Positions 33,004-41,960 of a DNA stretch of 64,000 bases are shown here, in pieces (position 1 is the first letter of the stretch; the number at the start of each line of letters is the position of its first letter). This DNA comes from Amycolatopsis arida (GTDB lineage Bacteria > Actinomycetota > Actinomycetes > Mycobacteriales > Pseudonocardiaceae). A program made the position numbers and the translations under genes. The notes beneath the pieces were generated by a model that saw only the letters and a program-made list of their open reading frames with translations, had not been told where the DNA came from and did not search any database. The stretch lies in assembly GCF_900115565.1 (NCBI RefSeq), contig NZ_FOWW01000003.1, forward strand, positions 682,001 through 746,000. The letters are read 5' to 3'.

Positions 33004-34305
33004 CTACTCGCCGAGCACGTGGTCCAGGTGGGGGTTACCGAAGACCCGGTTCGGGTCGACCTGGTCCCGCATCCGGAGGAAGTCGTCGAACCGGGGGTAG
33101 CGCTCGCGCAGCGCGGCCGCGTCGAGGTCGTGCATCTTGCCCCAGTGCGGCCGGCCGCCCACCGCGCCGGCGATGCTGGCGAACGCCGCGAAGTACTCCC
33201 GGTACGGCATGCCGACGAAGTTGTGCACGGCGATGTAAACGGAGTCCCGGCCGTACGCGGTGGACAGCCAGATGTCGTCGGCGGCGGCCACCCGAACCTC
33301 GACCGGGAACGCGACCGGGCTCTCCAGCCGCGGCACGAGCGCGCGCAGCTCCCGGAAGACCTCGGGTAGCGCCGCCCTGGGGACGGCGAACTCCGACTCG
33401 ACGAAGCGCACCGCCCTGCGGGTAACGAACACCCGGTGCGAGCGGTCGCTGTACTCCCGTGTGGACAGCACGGCCGAGGCCAGCCGGCCGAGCGGGCGGG
33501 TCAGCCGTGGCACCGTGCGGCAGATCCCGCCGACCGCGCCGAGTGCCACGTTCTCCACCAATCCGTACTCGACGAAGCGGCGTACCGGCGACAGTGGGCT
33601 GGGCGAGCTGTCCGCCGGTAGCCGGTTGTTGCGCTTGACCAGGGCATTACGACCGTAGGGCAGCCAGTAGAACTCGAAGTGGTCGTTGCCGTCGGCGTAC
33701 TCGTCGAACCGCTCCACCACCTGGTCCAGCGGCTCCGGCCGTTCCTCGGCGGCCAGCAGGTACGCCGGCTCGCAGCGCAGCGTCACCGTGCTGATGACCC
33801 CGAGGGCCCCGAGGCCGACCCTGGCGGCGGCGAACAGCTCGGGGCGCCGGTCGGCGGAGCACTGCACCACCGTGCCGTCGGCGAGGACCAACTCCAGCGC
33901 CGCGATCTGGGTGGCCAGCCCGCCGAAGCGGGCGCCGGTGCCGTGCGTGCCGGTGGACACCGCGCCGGCGATGGTCTGCGCGTCGATGTCACCGAGGTTG
34001 GTCATCGCCAGCCCGAGCCGGTCCAGTTCGGCATTGAGGGTGTGCAGGGTGGTGCCCGCGCGGACGGTCACCAGGCCGGCGTCGACGTCCGCGCTGGCGA
34101 CGCCGGTCCACTGCGACAGGTCGATCGCGTCGGAGTCGGCGACGGCGATCGGGGAGAAGGAGTGCCCGCTGCCGCGGGCGCGAATCCGCCGCCCTTCGAC
34201 GGCGGCGTCGGTGACCGCCCTGGCGATCTCGGCGACGCTGCGTGGGGTGTGCACCCGGCGAGGCTTCGCGGTCGCGGTACCCGCCCAGTTGGTCCACGCT
34301 GTCAT
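33004..34305 (-). CDS. FAD-linked sugar-1,4-lactone oxidase (D-arabinono-1,4-lactone oxidase family)
   Basis: VAO-type flavoenzyme that oxidises aldono-lactones or alditols. It has 433 residues. RARGSGHSFSPIA carries His48, the expected covalent FAD site. GAVSTGTHGTGARFGGLATQ, GALGVISTVTL and, in the C-terminal ALO domain, GRPHWGKMHDLDA are diagnostic. No signal peptide. ATG 34305 faces a divergent promoter region of 89 bases shared with the racemase-fold gene. Confidence 0.92.
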   Translation of the reverse strand: MTAWTNWAGTATAKPRRVHTPRSVAEIARAVTDAAVEGRRIRARGSGHSFSPIAVADSDAIDLSQWTGVASADVDAGLVTVRAGTTLHTLNAELDRLGLAMTNLGDIDAQTIAGAVSTGTHGTGARFGGLATQIAALELVLADGTVVQCSADRRPELFAAARVGLGALGVISTVTLRCEPAYLLAAEERPEPLDQVVERFDEYADGNDHFEFYWLPYGRNALVKRNNRLPADSSPSPLSPVRRFVEYGLVENVALGAVGGICRTVPRLTRPLGRLASAVLSTREYSDRSHRVFVTRRAVRFVESEFAVPRAALPEVFRELRALVPRLESPVAFPVEVRVAAADDIWLSTAYGRDSVYIAVHNFVGMPYREYFAAFASIAGAVGGRPHWGKMHDLDAAALRERYPRFDDFLRMRDQVDPNRVFGNPHLDHVLGE

Positions 34306-34394
34306 CCGGTCACCTGCTGTCTCGTGTGTGGTGTGCGGACACGATAAGTGAATAGGATTCGCGTTTCAAGGATTCTTGCCGTACCGTACGTCTC

Positions 34395-35582
34395 GTGCCC
34401 GCACTGCTCCAGACGGCCTACGAGCTGGCCACCACGGACGTCGACCCGCCGCTGGCGGTCGTCGACCTGAACGCGTTCGACGCCAACGCCGACGACCTCG
34501 TGCGGCGTGCCGGCGGGCGGCCGATCCGGGTGGTGAGCAAGTCGGTGCGCTGCCGGGAGCTGCTGGAGCGGGTGCTGTCCAGGCCGGGCTTCGCCGGGGT
34601 GATGGCGTACTCGCTGCGTGAGGCGCTGTGGCTGGTCGAGCGAGGAACCAGCGATGATGTCCTGGTGGCGTATCCCTCGGTCGACGCGGGCGCGCTGCGG
34701 GCGCTGGCGGCGGACGAGCGGGCCCGGCGGGCGATCACGCTGATGGTCAACTCGACGGAGCACCTGGACGTGGCGGCCGCGGCGCTGGGGGCGGGTCATC
34801 CGGAGCTGCGGGTGTGCCTGGAGCTGGACGCGTCGTGGCGGCCGCTGCCCGGGGCGCACGTGGGGACGCGACGGTCGCCGGTGTTCACCCCGCGGCAGGC
34901 GGGCGAGCTGGCGCGGGCCGTGGTGGCGCGGCGCGGGTTCCGGCTGGTGGGGGTGATGGCGTACGAGGGGCAGATCGCCGGGGTGCCCGACGGCGGTGGG
35001 GGGCCGTTGGGCGGCGTGGTGCGCTGGATGCAGCGTCGGTCGGCGGCCGAGCTGGCCCGGCGCCGGGGCGCGGTGGTGCGGGCCGTGCGAGCGGTGGCCG
35101 AGCTGGAGTTCGTCAACGGCGGTGGGACCGGCAGCGTGGAGAGCACGCGGGCGGACCCGGCGGTGACGGAGATCGCGGCCGGATCGGGGCTGATCGGGTC
35201 GACGTTGTTCGACCGGTACACGCGGTTCCGGCCGCGGCCGGCGCTGGTGTTCGCGTTGCCGGTGGTGCACAAGCCGGCGCGGCGGATCGCGACGTTGTTC
35301 GCGGGCGGGTATGTCGCGTCGGGGCCGCCGAGCGCGTCGCGGCTGCCGGCGCCGTTCCGGCCGGAGGGGCTGCGGCTGCTCGGGGCGGAGGGCGCCGGGG
35401 AGGTACAGACGCCGGTGACCGGCCGGCCCGCGGCGGGGCTGCGGATCGGGGACCGGGTGTGGCTGCGCCCCGCGAAGGCCGGCGAGCTGGCCGAACGGTT
35501 CGACGAGTACCACCTGGTCGCGGCCGACGGGTCGGCCCGCGCGGTGCCCACCTACCGGGGTGAGGGCAAGAACTTCGGCTGA
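34395..35582 (+). CDS. Alanine-racemase-fold PLP enzyme (amino-acid deaminase/aldolase family)
   Basis: Fold-type III PLP enzyme of 395 residues related to D-threonine aldolase and D-serine dehydratase. The N-terminal PPLAVVDLNAFDANADDLVR and VVSKSVRCRELLERVL contain the PLP Lys. The C-terminal domain has FVNGGGTGSVEST and the metal-site region RIGDRVWLRPAKAGELAERF, YHLV. It starts at GTG 34395 and is divergent from the lactone oxidase. Whether it acts on D-threonine, D-serine or another beta-hydroxy amino acid is not decided by these motifs. Confidence 0.87.
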   Translation: MPALLQTAYELATTDVDPPLAVVDLNAFDANADDLVRRAGGRPIRVVSKSVRCRELLERVLSRPGFAGVMAYSLREALWLVERGTSDDVLVAYPSVDAGALRALAADERARRAITLMVNSTEHLDVAAAALGAGHPELRVCLELDASWRPLPGAHVGTRRSPVFTPRQAGELARAVVARRGFRLVGVMAYEGQIAGVPDGGGGPLGGVVRWMQRRSAAELARRRGAVVRAVRAVAELEFVNGGGTGSVESTRADPAVTEIAAGSGLIGSTLFDRYTRFRPRPALVFALPVVHKPARRIATLFAGGYVASGPPSASRLPAPFRPEGLRLLGAEGAGEVQTPVTGRPAAGLRIGDRVWLRPAKAGELAERFDEYHLVAADGSARAVPTYRGEGKNFG

Positions 35583-36110
35583 GCGGAACGACATCCGCCC
35601 GGGGATGCTCGGTCGGCGCCTCAGGCCGGCCGGTGCCGAGGCTTGCCCCGACGCCTCCGCCGAGCCCAGCCACCGCACCAGCCCCCCGCCGTGGTCGCCG
35701 TTCCGGTCGCCGTGTTCGCGGTCGGCGTCGCCGTGTTCGCGGTCGGCGTCGCTGTGTTGGCGGTCGGCGTCGCTGTGCGGAGTCGAGTGGCGTAATGGTC
35801 CGGACGGAAGGACCGTCGCCGCGGGCCGAGTGGGATCGACCGAGGTTCCCGGCCTCCGGGCCGGTGTACCGCACCGCGGAGTGGGCGGCGGGGCCGACCC
35901 GTGGGTCGACGGGAGCCGGCGCTCTCGCCGCCTGCCTGACCCGGGCACCTGCCACCCCCACCGTTGCGGTTGCTGGCCACAGTGAGGTTAGCGAAGAGCT
36001 CTCCCCTCGTGTCAGATCGAGCACGAAGCGTGCGCTCGGCCCTGCCCGCCGCCGTCGCATCACCCAGGGGAACAGCTCGGTGCGGGCCGAGCAGGCGCCG
36101 CGGCAAGCTC
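35583..36110. other. Convergent intergenic region, no supported gene
   Basis: This 528-base gap between two convergent genes contains open frames on both strands, but none has a ribosome binding site, typical codon bias or a domain. It holds the 21-bp tandem array at 35712-35774. The Ser/Arg- and Thr/Ala-rich translations across that array are by-products of the repeat. Confidence 0.5.
35712..35774. repeat. 21-bp tandem repeat GTGTTCGCGGTCGGCGTCGCC, three copies
   Basis: Units start at 35712, 35733 and 35754 with one to three changes between them; degenerate units flank both sides. The period equals that of the array at 14767, and both units begin GTGTYCGCG. Both arrays sit in convergent intergenic gaps. 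Confidence 0.85.
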
Positions 36111-37364
36111 TCAGTGTTGGAGCGGGCCCTGGAACACGATTTCGCCTTCGGCGTCGTAGGCGGTGGCCGTGATCGCCTTCCGCTGGACGAGTTCCGGCAC
36201 CGAGCCCATGGCGTCGGGAAGGAAGACGGCGAAGGTCCGGTTGCGCACCTCCGTCGTCACCGTCCGGCCCTGCACGCTGATCGCGAGCGTGGTGACGCCC
36301 TCGTCGATGTCTCCGGAAAGCGCCATTCCGGGTGAGCGGCTCTCGGAGGACAGGACCCTGATCGGGTTGTCGGGTGGGTCGCTCGGGCTCGGGAAGTAGC
36401 TGATGCCCCAGATCGGGTTGAGCTGGCAGCTCATGGTGCCTCGCGCGTTGACCGCGAGGACGGTCCGTGTCCGGGTTGTTCGGTGATCCTCGGTGGAGAT
36501 CTCGTAGTCGAGGAGAGCGCCGGCCTGCCACGTCGGCGCGTCGATCACCGGCCCGCCGCCGTTGCCCGGCCGGTGGAGGCACTCCATCAGAGCCAGCTCC
36601 TCCTCGGTGGTGTACGTGGCCTGTGCCGCCACGTCCTCCACGAACACGGCCGGTGGCGGCGGGGCGATCGGGACGGGCGGAGAACTGGTGTCCTGCAAGC
36701 CACTCCGCGAGTCCGGTTGGGCCACCAGGTCGACGCGGGTCAGGTCGTTGGTCGCCAGGCTGCCGACGAAGACACCGTCCCGCGCCGCCGACATCAGGGC
36801 CGTCTCGTAGGCATCGGGACCGTCGTCGTAGGTGAGAACGCGGTCACGGGTCCGCACGTCCATGTCCTCGATGTCGCGCCCGGCGACGACAACCGTGCCG
36901 GCCGGCGTGGTCAGCAGGCCACGGACCCGGTCATCGCCCTCGGACTCGAGGGAGTCGATCGGCGCGGACACCGACACCGTGGTCAGCGAGGTCTCGCAGA
37001 ACACCGTCCTCGTGCCGGCGCGGATGGCGGTCATCGTCGTGGCTTCCAACTGCTCCTGGAACAGCTGCTGCCAGGAGCCGCGGTCGGGAAACTCCGCGGT
37101 CCTGCCGCTCTGCTCGATGGCGGACCAGCAGCGGTCCAGGGTGGCGGTGTCCTCGGTCGCCGCGGGGACGTGATCGACCCCGGTGTTGACGGCAACCGCC
37201 CCACCGGCGAGGAGAACCACGGCCGCGGCGACGGTCAGCGGGGCGCGCGACCGGGCGCGCTGCGGGGTGGGCATGCCGGCACGCACGCTGGCGTAGATCC
37301 GGTCGGCGACCTGCGGGGGGAGCTCGCGGCGTGGGGGCAGGCCTGCGTCATCGAACTCGGTCAC
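36111..37364 (-). CDS. Membrane-anchored protein paired with an ECF sigma factor
   Basis: A 417-residue protein with a cytoplasmic N-terminal part (about 1-40: PPRRELPPQVADRIYASV), one membrane span at about 43-62 and a large extracytoplasmic domain. The gene start overlaps the sigma-factor stop by 4 bases. This arrangement is typical of ECF sigma factors with a membrane partner. The short N-terminal segment is not a clear ZAS anti-sigma domain, so the regulatory role is inferred from position. The outer part has four Cys and a Pro-rich stretch (APPPPAVF) but no named domain. Confidence 0.75.
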   Translation of the reverse strand: MTEFDDAGLPPRRELPPQVADRIYASVRAGMPTPQRARSRAPLTVAAAVVLLAGGAVAVNTGVDHVPAATEDTATLDRCWSAIEQSGRTAEFPDRGSWQQLFQEQLEATTMTAIRAGTRTVFCETSLTTVSVSAPIDSLESEGDDRVRGLLTTPAGTVVVAGRDIEDMDVRTRDRVLTYDDGPDAYETALMSAARDGVFVGSLATNDLTRVDLVAQPDSRSGLQDTSSPPVPIAPPPPAVFVEDVAAQATYTTEEELALMECLHRPGNGGGPVIDAPTWQAGALLDYEISTEDHRTTRTRTVLAVNARGTMSCQLNPIWGISYFPSPSDPPDNPIRVLSSESRSPGMALSGDIDEGVTTLAISVQGRTVTTEVRNRTFAVFLPDAMGSVPELVQRKAITATAYDAEGEIVFQGPLQH

Positions 37365-37987
37365 GATTCCTCCAGCATGGTCCGGAGCCGGGTACGGGCT
37401 CGGGAGATGTGGGCGCGCACGGTGGACTCGGCGACCGAGAGGGCCGCCGCGGCATCGGCCGTGGAGAGGTCACCGAGCAGGCAGAGTTCGGTGACCTGCC
37501 GCTCGGCTCGGGGCAGCCGGCGAACCGCGGCGAGCACCCGGTGGAGGCGGTCCTCGCCGGACAACCGTTCGGTGACCGCGTCGGCGTGGGCGTCCTCCAC
37601 GTCGGCGTGGGCGACATGCCGGAGCACCCGACCGAACCGCCGCTCGCTCCGATGATGTGTACGGGCCAGGTTGCCGACGACGGCGTAGAGCCACGGGCGC
37701 GCACTGTCGCGCACAAGAGTGAAATCGCCACGGCGGCGCCAGGCGGTGAGAAAGGTCGTGGAGGTGAGGTCCTCCGCGGTGGCCCAGGACCCGGTGAGTC
37801 GATAGGCATGGTTCCAGACGGCTTCGGCGTGCCGCCCGGAACAGCTCGGCAAACGCCGGCTCGTCTCCACCGGCGGCGCGCCGCCAAAGGTCGGTGTCCG
37901 TGGGCGGGCCGTGCCCGACGGCCCACCGTCGTCGCGGAGGCCGTTCAGGGCTTGGCCCTCCCTCGACTGCTCGCTAACAGTGGTCAC
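37361..37987 (-). CDS. ECF sigma-70 factor with a disturbed N-terminal reading frame
   Basis: Regions 2.2-2.4 (WNHAYRLTGSWATAEDLTS, FLTAWRR, WLYAVVGNLARTHHRS) and 4 (LPRAERQVTELCLLGDLST, STVRAHISRARTRLR) are clear in the 208-residue frame. The expected first helix of region 2 is missing from that frame. It is present in the -1 frame at about 37835-37905 as DLWRRAAGGDEPAFAELFR, which would join RHAEAVWNH if one G were removed from GGG at 37837-37835. The -1 frame has no start codon before a stop, so the annotated frame must supply the N terminus. Either two compensating indels or base-call errors explain this. Confidence 0.8.
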   Translation of the reverse strand: MTTVSEQSREGQALNGLRDDGGPSGTARPRTPTFGGAPPVETSRRLPSCSGRHAEAVWNHAYRLTGSWATAEDLTSTTFLTAWRRRGDFTLVRDSARPWLYAVVGNLARTHHRSERRFGRVLRHVAHADVEDAHADAVTERLSGEDRLHRVLAAVRRLPRAERQVTELCLLGDLSTADAAAALSVAESTVRAHISRARTRLRTMLEES

Positions 37988-38075
37988 ACAATGAGGTGAC
38001 CGCCCTCACCACCGCGCTGCGTTCCCCGCGCGAACTTTTCCATCCGCACAGCGACACGAGCACCGATCGGCGGAG

Positions 38076-38105
38076 TTGTCCACACCGGGCCTCGCCCGTG
38101 GACAA
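38076..38105. promoter_or_regulatory. Inverted pair of DnaA-box-like sequences
   Basis: TTGTCCACA (38076-38084) is a perfect match to the high-GC actinobacterial DnaA box. CGTGGACAA (38097-38105) is an inverted 8/9 match, with 12 bases between. The two also form a hairpin with GTTGTCCA pairing with TGGACAAC. It lies in the 170-base gap upstream of the sigma factor and downstream of the TetR gene. A DnaA role is inference. Confidence 0.45.
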
Positions 38106-38157
38106 CCTGCTTCCATGCTGGTCGCGGGCGAATTTCGGGGTAACCGCGCCGGGAGAG

Positions 38158-38814
38158 TTACTCACCCAGGCGGCCGGCCAGGTAGCCCTTGAGCAGGTAC
38201 TTCGTCTCGGCCACCACCTCGGGGTCGCCGTCCGCGGCGCGGCGGAACGCCAGGTTGAGCAGCGCGTCCGCGGTCTCCACGGCGACCGCGATCGGCAGCG
38301 CGATCTGCTCCTCGGGCAGCCCCAACCGGGTGGTCAGCAGGTGGATCAGCGAGTCGGCCACCACACGGTTGTTGTCCCGCTGCTCGTCGAGCAGCCGCAT
38401 GTCCACCACGTCGCCGAAGTGCACCTTCGAGAACCCGGGCACCTCCCGGTGCATCCGCAGGTAGATGTCCAGCAGCGAGTCCACGACGTCCCACCAGTGC
38501 TGGTGGTCCACCGTCGCCAGCCGCTCACCCACCGCGGCCATGAACTTCTCCAGGTTCCGCTGCGTCATGGCCTGCACCACGGCCCGCTTGTCCGGGAAGA
38601 ACTGGTACAGCGACCCGACCGCGACACCGGCCCGCTTGGCGATCAGCGTCGTCGTCAGCGCGTCGTAACCCATCTCCTCGATCAACTCGGCGCTCGCGTC
38701 GAGCATCCGCTCCACCCGTCTCGCGCTGCGCTGCTGAACGGGCTGCCGCCGAAGCGGGGTGGCTTCGGGCTTTGCCGCGCGCGATGGTGGTTTCGCGGCC
38801 TGGGTGTCGGACAC
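38158..38814 (-). CDS. TetR-family transcriptional regulator
   Basis: A 218-residue repressor-type protein. The N-terminal HTH reads MLDASAELIEEMGYDALTTT, KRAGVAVGSLYQFFPDKRAV (about 36-75); the rest is the helical ligand-binding domain. The start is GTG 38814 with AGGAGG about 7 bases upstream. It is divergent from the beta-glucosidase/MFS unit across a 119-base gap that holds adjacent small palindromes GGTAACC and GTTAAC (38876-38888). It may therefore control the sugar cassette. Ligand unknown. Confidence 0.9.
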   Translation of the reverse strand: MSDTQAAKPPSRAAKPEATPLRRQPVQQRSARRVERMLDASAELIEEMGYDALTTTLIAKRAGVAVGSLYQFFPDKRAVVQAMTQRNLEKFMAAVGERLATVDHQHWWDVVDSLLDIYLRMHREVPGFSKVHFGDVVDMRLLDEQRDNNRVVADSLIHLLTTRLGLPEEQIALPIAVAVETADALLNLAFRRAADGDPEVVAETKYLLKGYLAGRLGE

Positions 38815-38933
38815 GTGAGACTCCTCCTGTGCTGATCAGCGACTTTAGCGCGCCAACACACTTCCCCTCGGTCTAGGTAACCGTTAACATCTGAGAACTT
38901 TTCATATTTTGCCCCGAACGGTGAGGCTCTCCT

Positions 38934-40253
38934 GTGGACATACCCGCTTTCCCGCCCTACTTCCTCTGGGGCGTGTCGACCTCGGCCTTCCAGATCGAGG
39001 GCGCCACCCGCGAAGGCGGTCGGGGCACCTCGATCTGGGACACCTTCACCGCGACACCGGGCAGGATCGCTCGGGGTGAGCACGCGGACGTGGCCACCGA
39101 CCACTACCACCGCTACCGCGAGGACGTGACGCTGCTGGCCGAGCTCGGCGTCGGCGCCTACCGCATGTCGTTCGCCTGGCCGCGGATCCAACCCGCCGGC
39201 ACGGGCCGCCCGAACCCGGCCGGTCTCGACTTCTACGACCGCCTCCTCGACGCCGTGTGCGCCGCCGGCATCGCCCCGGTCGCCACGCTCTACCACTGGG
39301 ACACGCCCCAACCGATCGAGGACGCCGGCGGCTGGCTCGCGCGGGACACCGCCGAGCGGTTCGCCGACTATGCCGCGATCCTCGGCGAGCGCTTCGCCGA
39401 CCGGGTGCGCCTGTGGATCCCGCTCAACGAGCCGATGGTCATGTCGATCTACGGCTACGGCATCGGCGAGTACGCGCCGGGCAGGACGTTGCTGCTCGAC
39501 GCCATTCCGACCGCGCACCACCAGAACCTGGCCCACGGCCGGGCCGTCCAGGCGCTGCGCGCGGCGGGCGCGGCCAGGGTCGGCACCGCCAACAACCACA
39601 GTCCGATCTGGCCGCTCGGCGACACCGACCTCGACGCGGCGCGCTGGCTGGACGCCCTGCTCAACCGGCTGTTCGCCGATCCGGTGCTGCTCGGCGGCTA
39701 CCCCGACGAGCTGGCCGCGCACCTGCCCGACCGGTTCGCCGACGACCTGCCGACGATCGCCCAGCCGCTCGACTTCTACGGCGTCAACTACTACGAACCG
39801 CAGGCGGTCGCGGCGCCCGGCCCGGACAACCCGTTGCCGTTCGAGCTCCGGCCGGTCTCCGGCTATCCGCGCACCACCAACGACTCGCCGATCGTCCCCG
39901 ATGGTCTCCGCGAGCTGCTGGTCGGCATGCGGGACCGTTACGGCGAGGCACTGCCGCCGGTGTACGTCACCGAGAACGGGTGCGGCTTCGCCGACGAGGT
40001 CGACGCCGACGGCAGGGTGCGCGATCGGGAGCGCGTCGAGTTCCTCGCCGCACACCTCACGGCCCTGCGGGCCGCGATGGACGCCGGGGTCGACGTGCGC
40101 GGCTACTTCGTCTGGTCCCTGCTGGACAACTTCGAATGGTCCAAGGGATACGCGCCGCGGTTCGGCCTGGTCCACGTCGACTACGCCACCCTGCGGCGCA
40201 CGCCGAAGGACTCCTACTTCTGGTACCGCGACCTGGTCCGGCCCCGTGCGTGA
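38934..40253 (+). CDS. Family 1 glycoside hydrolase (beta-glucosidase)
   Basis: Retaining beta-glycosidase of 439 residues, probably cytoplasmic because there is no signal peptide. FLWGVSTSAFQIEGA at the N terminus, acid/base Glu166 in LNEPM, nucleophile Glu347 in YVTENGCG, and WSLLDNFEWSKGY near the C terminus are all conserved. GTG 38934 has GGTGAGG upstream. It overlaps the MFS transporter gene by 8 bases, so a beta-glucoside is probably imported intact and hydrolysed inside. TetR control is suggested by divergent placement. Confidence 0.94.
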   Translation: MDIPAFPPYFLWGVSTSAFQIEGATREGGRGTSIWDTFTATPGRIARGEHADVATDHYHRYREDVTLLAELGVGAYRMSFAWPRIQPAGTGRPNPAGLDFYDRLLDAVCAAGIAPVATLYHWDTPQPIEDAGGWLARDTAERFADYAAILGERFADRVRLWIPLNEPMVMSIYGYGIGEYAPGRTLLLDAIPTAHHQNLAHGRAVQALRAAGAARVGTANNHSPIWPLGDTDLDAARWLDALLNRLFADPVLLGGYPDELAAHLPDRFADDLPTIAQPLDFYGVNYYEPQAVAAPGPDNPLPFELRPVSGYPRTTNDSPIVPDGLRELLVGMRDRYGEALPPVYVTENGCGFADEVDADGRVRDRERVEFLAAHLTALRAAMDAGVDVRGYFVWSLLDNFEWSKGYAPRFGLVHVDYATLRRTPKDSYFWYRDLVRPRA

Positions 40254-41493
40254 CGCCAAGGCGGCCGACCCGTTCGCCGCGCCGGTGACTCCGGTGCGGG
40301 GTGGCTGGATCTCGCTGCTGTTCCTCGCCAACGTCGGCCTGTGGTTCGCGCTCATCACCCCGATCCAGGTGCTGCTGCCCAAACAGGCCGCGCTGCTGGC
40401 CGCCGCGGACAAGGAGCTCGTCTTCGGCATCGTCACCGGGGTGGGCGCGCTGGTCGCCGCCGCGGCCACCCCGCTGGCGGGCCTCGCCTCCGACCGCACC
40501 ACGTCCCGGTTCGGCCGGCGGCATCCGTGGACCCTCGGCGGGGCGGTGACCGGTTCAGCTGGGTTCGTCGTGCTGGCGAACGCGCCGAACATCGCCGTCA
40601 TGACGCTCGGCTGGTGCCTCGTCCAGGGCGGGCTCAACGCCACGCTCGCCGCGTTGACGGCCGCGTTGCCCGACCATGTGCCGCTGCGTCAGCGGGCGAG
40701 CGTCGCCGGGGTCGTCGGTGTCACGCAGGTCGCCGGGATACTCGTCGGCACCGTGGTGGTGACGACGTTGCTGGCCGGTGTCGGCGCGGGCTACCTCGCC
40801 TGCGCGGTGGCCGTGGTCGCCGGCGCGGTCGCCTTCACCACCGGCACCGCGGACGTGGTGTTGCCATGGCCCCTACGTCCGGACGAGCGGCTCGGCGACG
40901 CGCTGCGCGGGCTGTGGGTGTCGCCGCGCCGGCATCCGGACTTCGCGTGGGCATGGCTGGGGCACTTCTGTACCCAGGTGGGCAACGCACTCGGCGTGAT
41001 GTACCTGCTGTTCTTCCTCACCGACGTCGTGCGGCTGCCCGATCCGGACGGTGGCCTGCTCGTCGCGATGCTGCTGTACGCGGCGGCGGTGGTGGTGGGC
41101 GCCACGGTGACCGGGCGGCTGTCCGACCGCGCCGGGCGACGCAAGCCCTACGTGTACGTGGCGGTGGTGTTGATGGGCGCGGCGGCGGCGTTGCTGGTGG
41201 TCTGGCCGACCTGGCCGATGACGATGGCGGCGGCGGTCGTCCTCGGCCTCGGGTTCGGGGTGTACGCCGCGGTGGGGTTGGCGCTGCTGACCCAGGTGTT
41301 GCCGGCGGCCTCCGCCAGGGCGAAGGACCTCGGCATCGTCAACATCGCCAACTCGCTGCCCCAGGTGATCACCCCGTTGATCGCGACGCTGGTGCTGGCC
41401 CACCTGGGTGGGTACGCGGCGCTGTACGCGACATCGGCCGTGGTCACCCTCGCGGTCGGAGCGCTGATCAGCCGCGTGCGGTCCGTCCCGTGA
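40246..41493 (+). CDS. MFS transporter, glycoside/pentoside-type sugar carrier
   Basis: A 415-residue, 12-span major facilitator. The loop between spans 2 and 3 has DRTTSRFGRRHPW, the version of motif A found in sucrose and GPH-like sugar carriers. The second half has the repeat GRLSDRAGRRKPYV. It starts at GTG 40246, 8 bases inside the end of the beta-glucosidase gene, which implies translational coupling. Likely substrate: a beta-glucoside or disaccharide. Confidence 0.88.
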   Translation: MRDAKAADPFAAPVTPVRGGWISLLFLANVGLWFALITPIQVLLPKQAALLAAADKELVFGIVTGVGALVAAAATPLAGLASDRTTSRFGRRHPWTLGGAVTGSAGFVVLANAPNIAVMTLGWCLVQGGLNATLAALTAALPDHVPLRQRASVAGVVGVTQVAGILVGTVVVTTLLAGVGAGYLACAVAVVAGAVAFTTGTADVVLPWPLRPDERLGDALRGLWVSPRRHPDFAWAWLGHFCTQVGNALGVMYLLFFLTDVVRLPDPDGGLLVAMLLYAAAVVVGATVTGRLSDRAGRRKPYVYVAVVLMGAAAALLVVWPTWPMTMAAAVVLGLGFGVYAAVGLALLTQVLPAASARAKDLGIVNIANSLPQVITPLIATLVLAHLGGYAALYATSAVVTLAVGALISRVRSVP

Positions 41494-41560
41494 TGCCGGC
41501 GACCGGCGCCGTACCTGGCTGATCGGACCAGGCTGACGGGAGACCGGGCGGTTCCGGACG

Positions 41561-41603
41561 GCGCGAACCCGAGTGTCCACAGGTCGGGTGCGATGTGGAC
41601 AAC
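41561..41603 (+). repeat. DnaA-box-like 40-bp element, copy A
   Basis: It begins GCGCGAA and ends GCGATGTGGACAAC. TGTGGACAA (41594-41602) is a perfect inverted TTGTCCACA box, and GTGTCCACA (41573-41581) an 8/9 match. Related copies are at 51736-51775 (inverted) and 61214-61252. Confidence 0.6.
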
Positions 41604-41624
41604 CAGCTGTGGCTGGCATGGAGT

Positions 41625-41677
41625 CCGCGGGCCGGTGCCGGTCGGGGGAGGGGGAGTGCAACGGCACCGGCCCGCGG
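41625..41677 (+). terminator. 16-bp hairpin after the MFS transporter gene
   Basis: CCGCGGGCCGGTGCCG pairs perfectly with CGGCACCGGCCCGCGG around a 21-base purine-rich loop, 132 bases after the stop codon. Confidence 0.65.
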
Positions 41678-41960
41678 AGTATCGGGGCCGCTCACGGGGG
41701 CGGGGAGCATCACATCAGCCTTTCCCCAGCCAGCGGCCTGCTCGCCAACATAGCGGCCGATTGAGCCGTCCGCTAGGGATAGGGCGCTAATTTTTCGATT
41801 ATTCCATTAATACTAGCGACGGGGAAACCGGCGGCTGGCTCACCCGCTCGGGGGGTACGGATGAACCAACCGCCGGCCTGGCGGAAGCCCGGCCTCGACT
41901 ACGGGGGGTTGTCGAGACAGGCCGGACTCCAACCGTCCGGGGGGCGGGGACCGGGGAGGT

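Larger units (their letters stand above)
41494..41960. other. Convergent intergenic region with several hairpins and an AT-rich patch
   Basis: No gene is seen in these 467 bases. From left to right: a DnaA-box-like element (41561-41603), a large hairpin (41625-41677), an AT-rich patch around 41789-41813 that is exceptional for this genome, an 11-bp imperfect stem (41828-41876) and a bulged stem CCGGCC-TCGAC / GTCGA-GGCCGG (41889-41925). The last two could terminate the minus-strand small-protein operon. Confidence 0.55.

Noticed and set aside
35560-35985. 141-codon plus-strand frame across the 21-bp repeats
   Set aside because: It is generated by the tandem repeat, has no ribosome binding site and matches no family.
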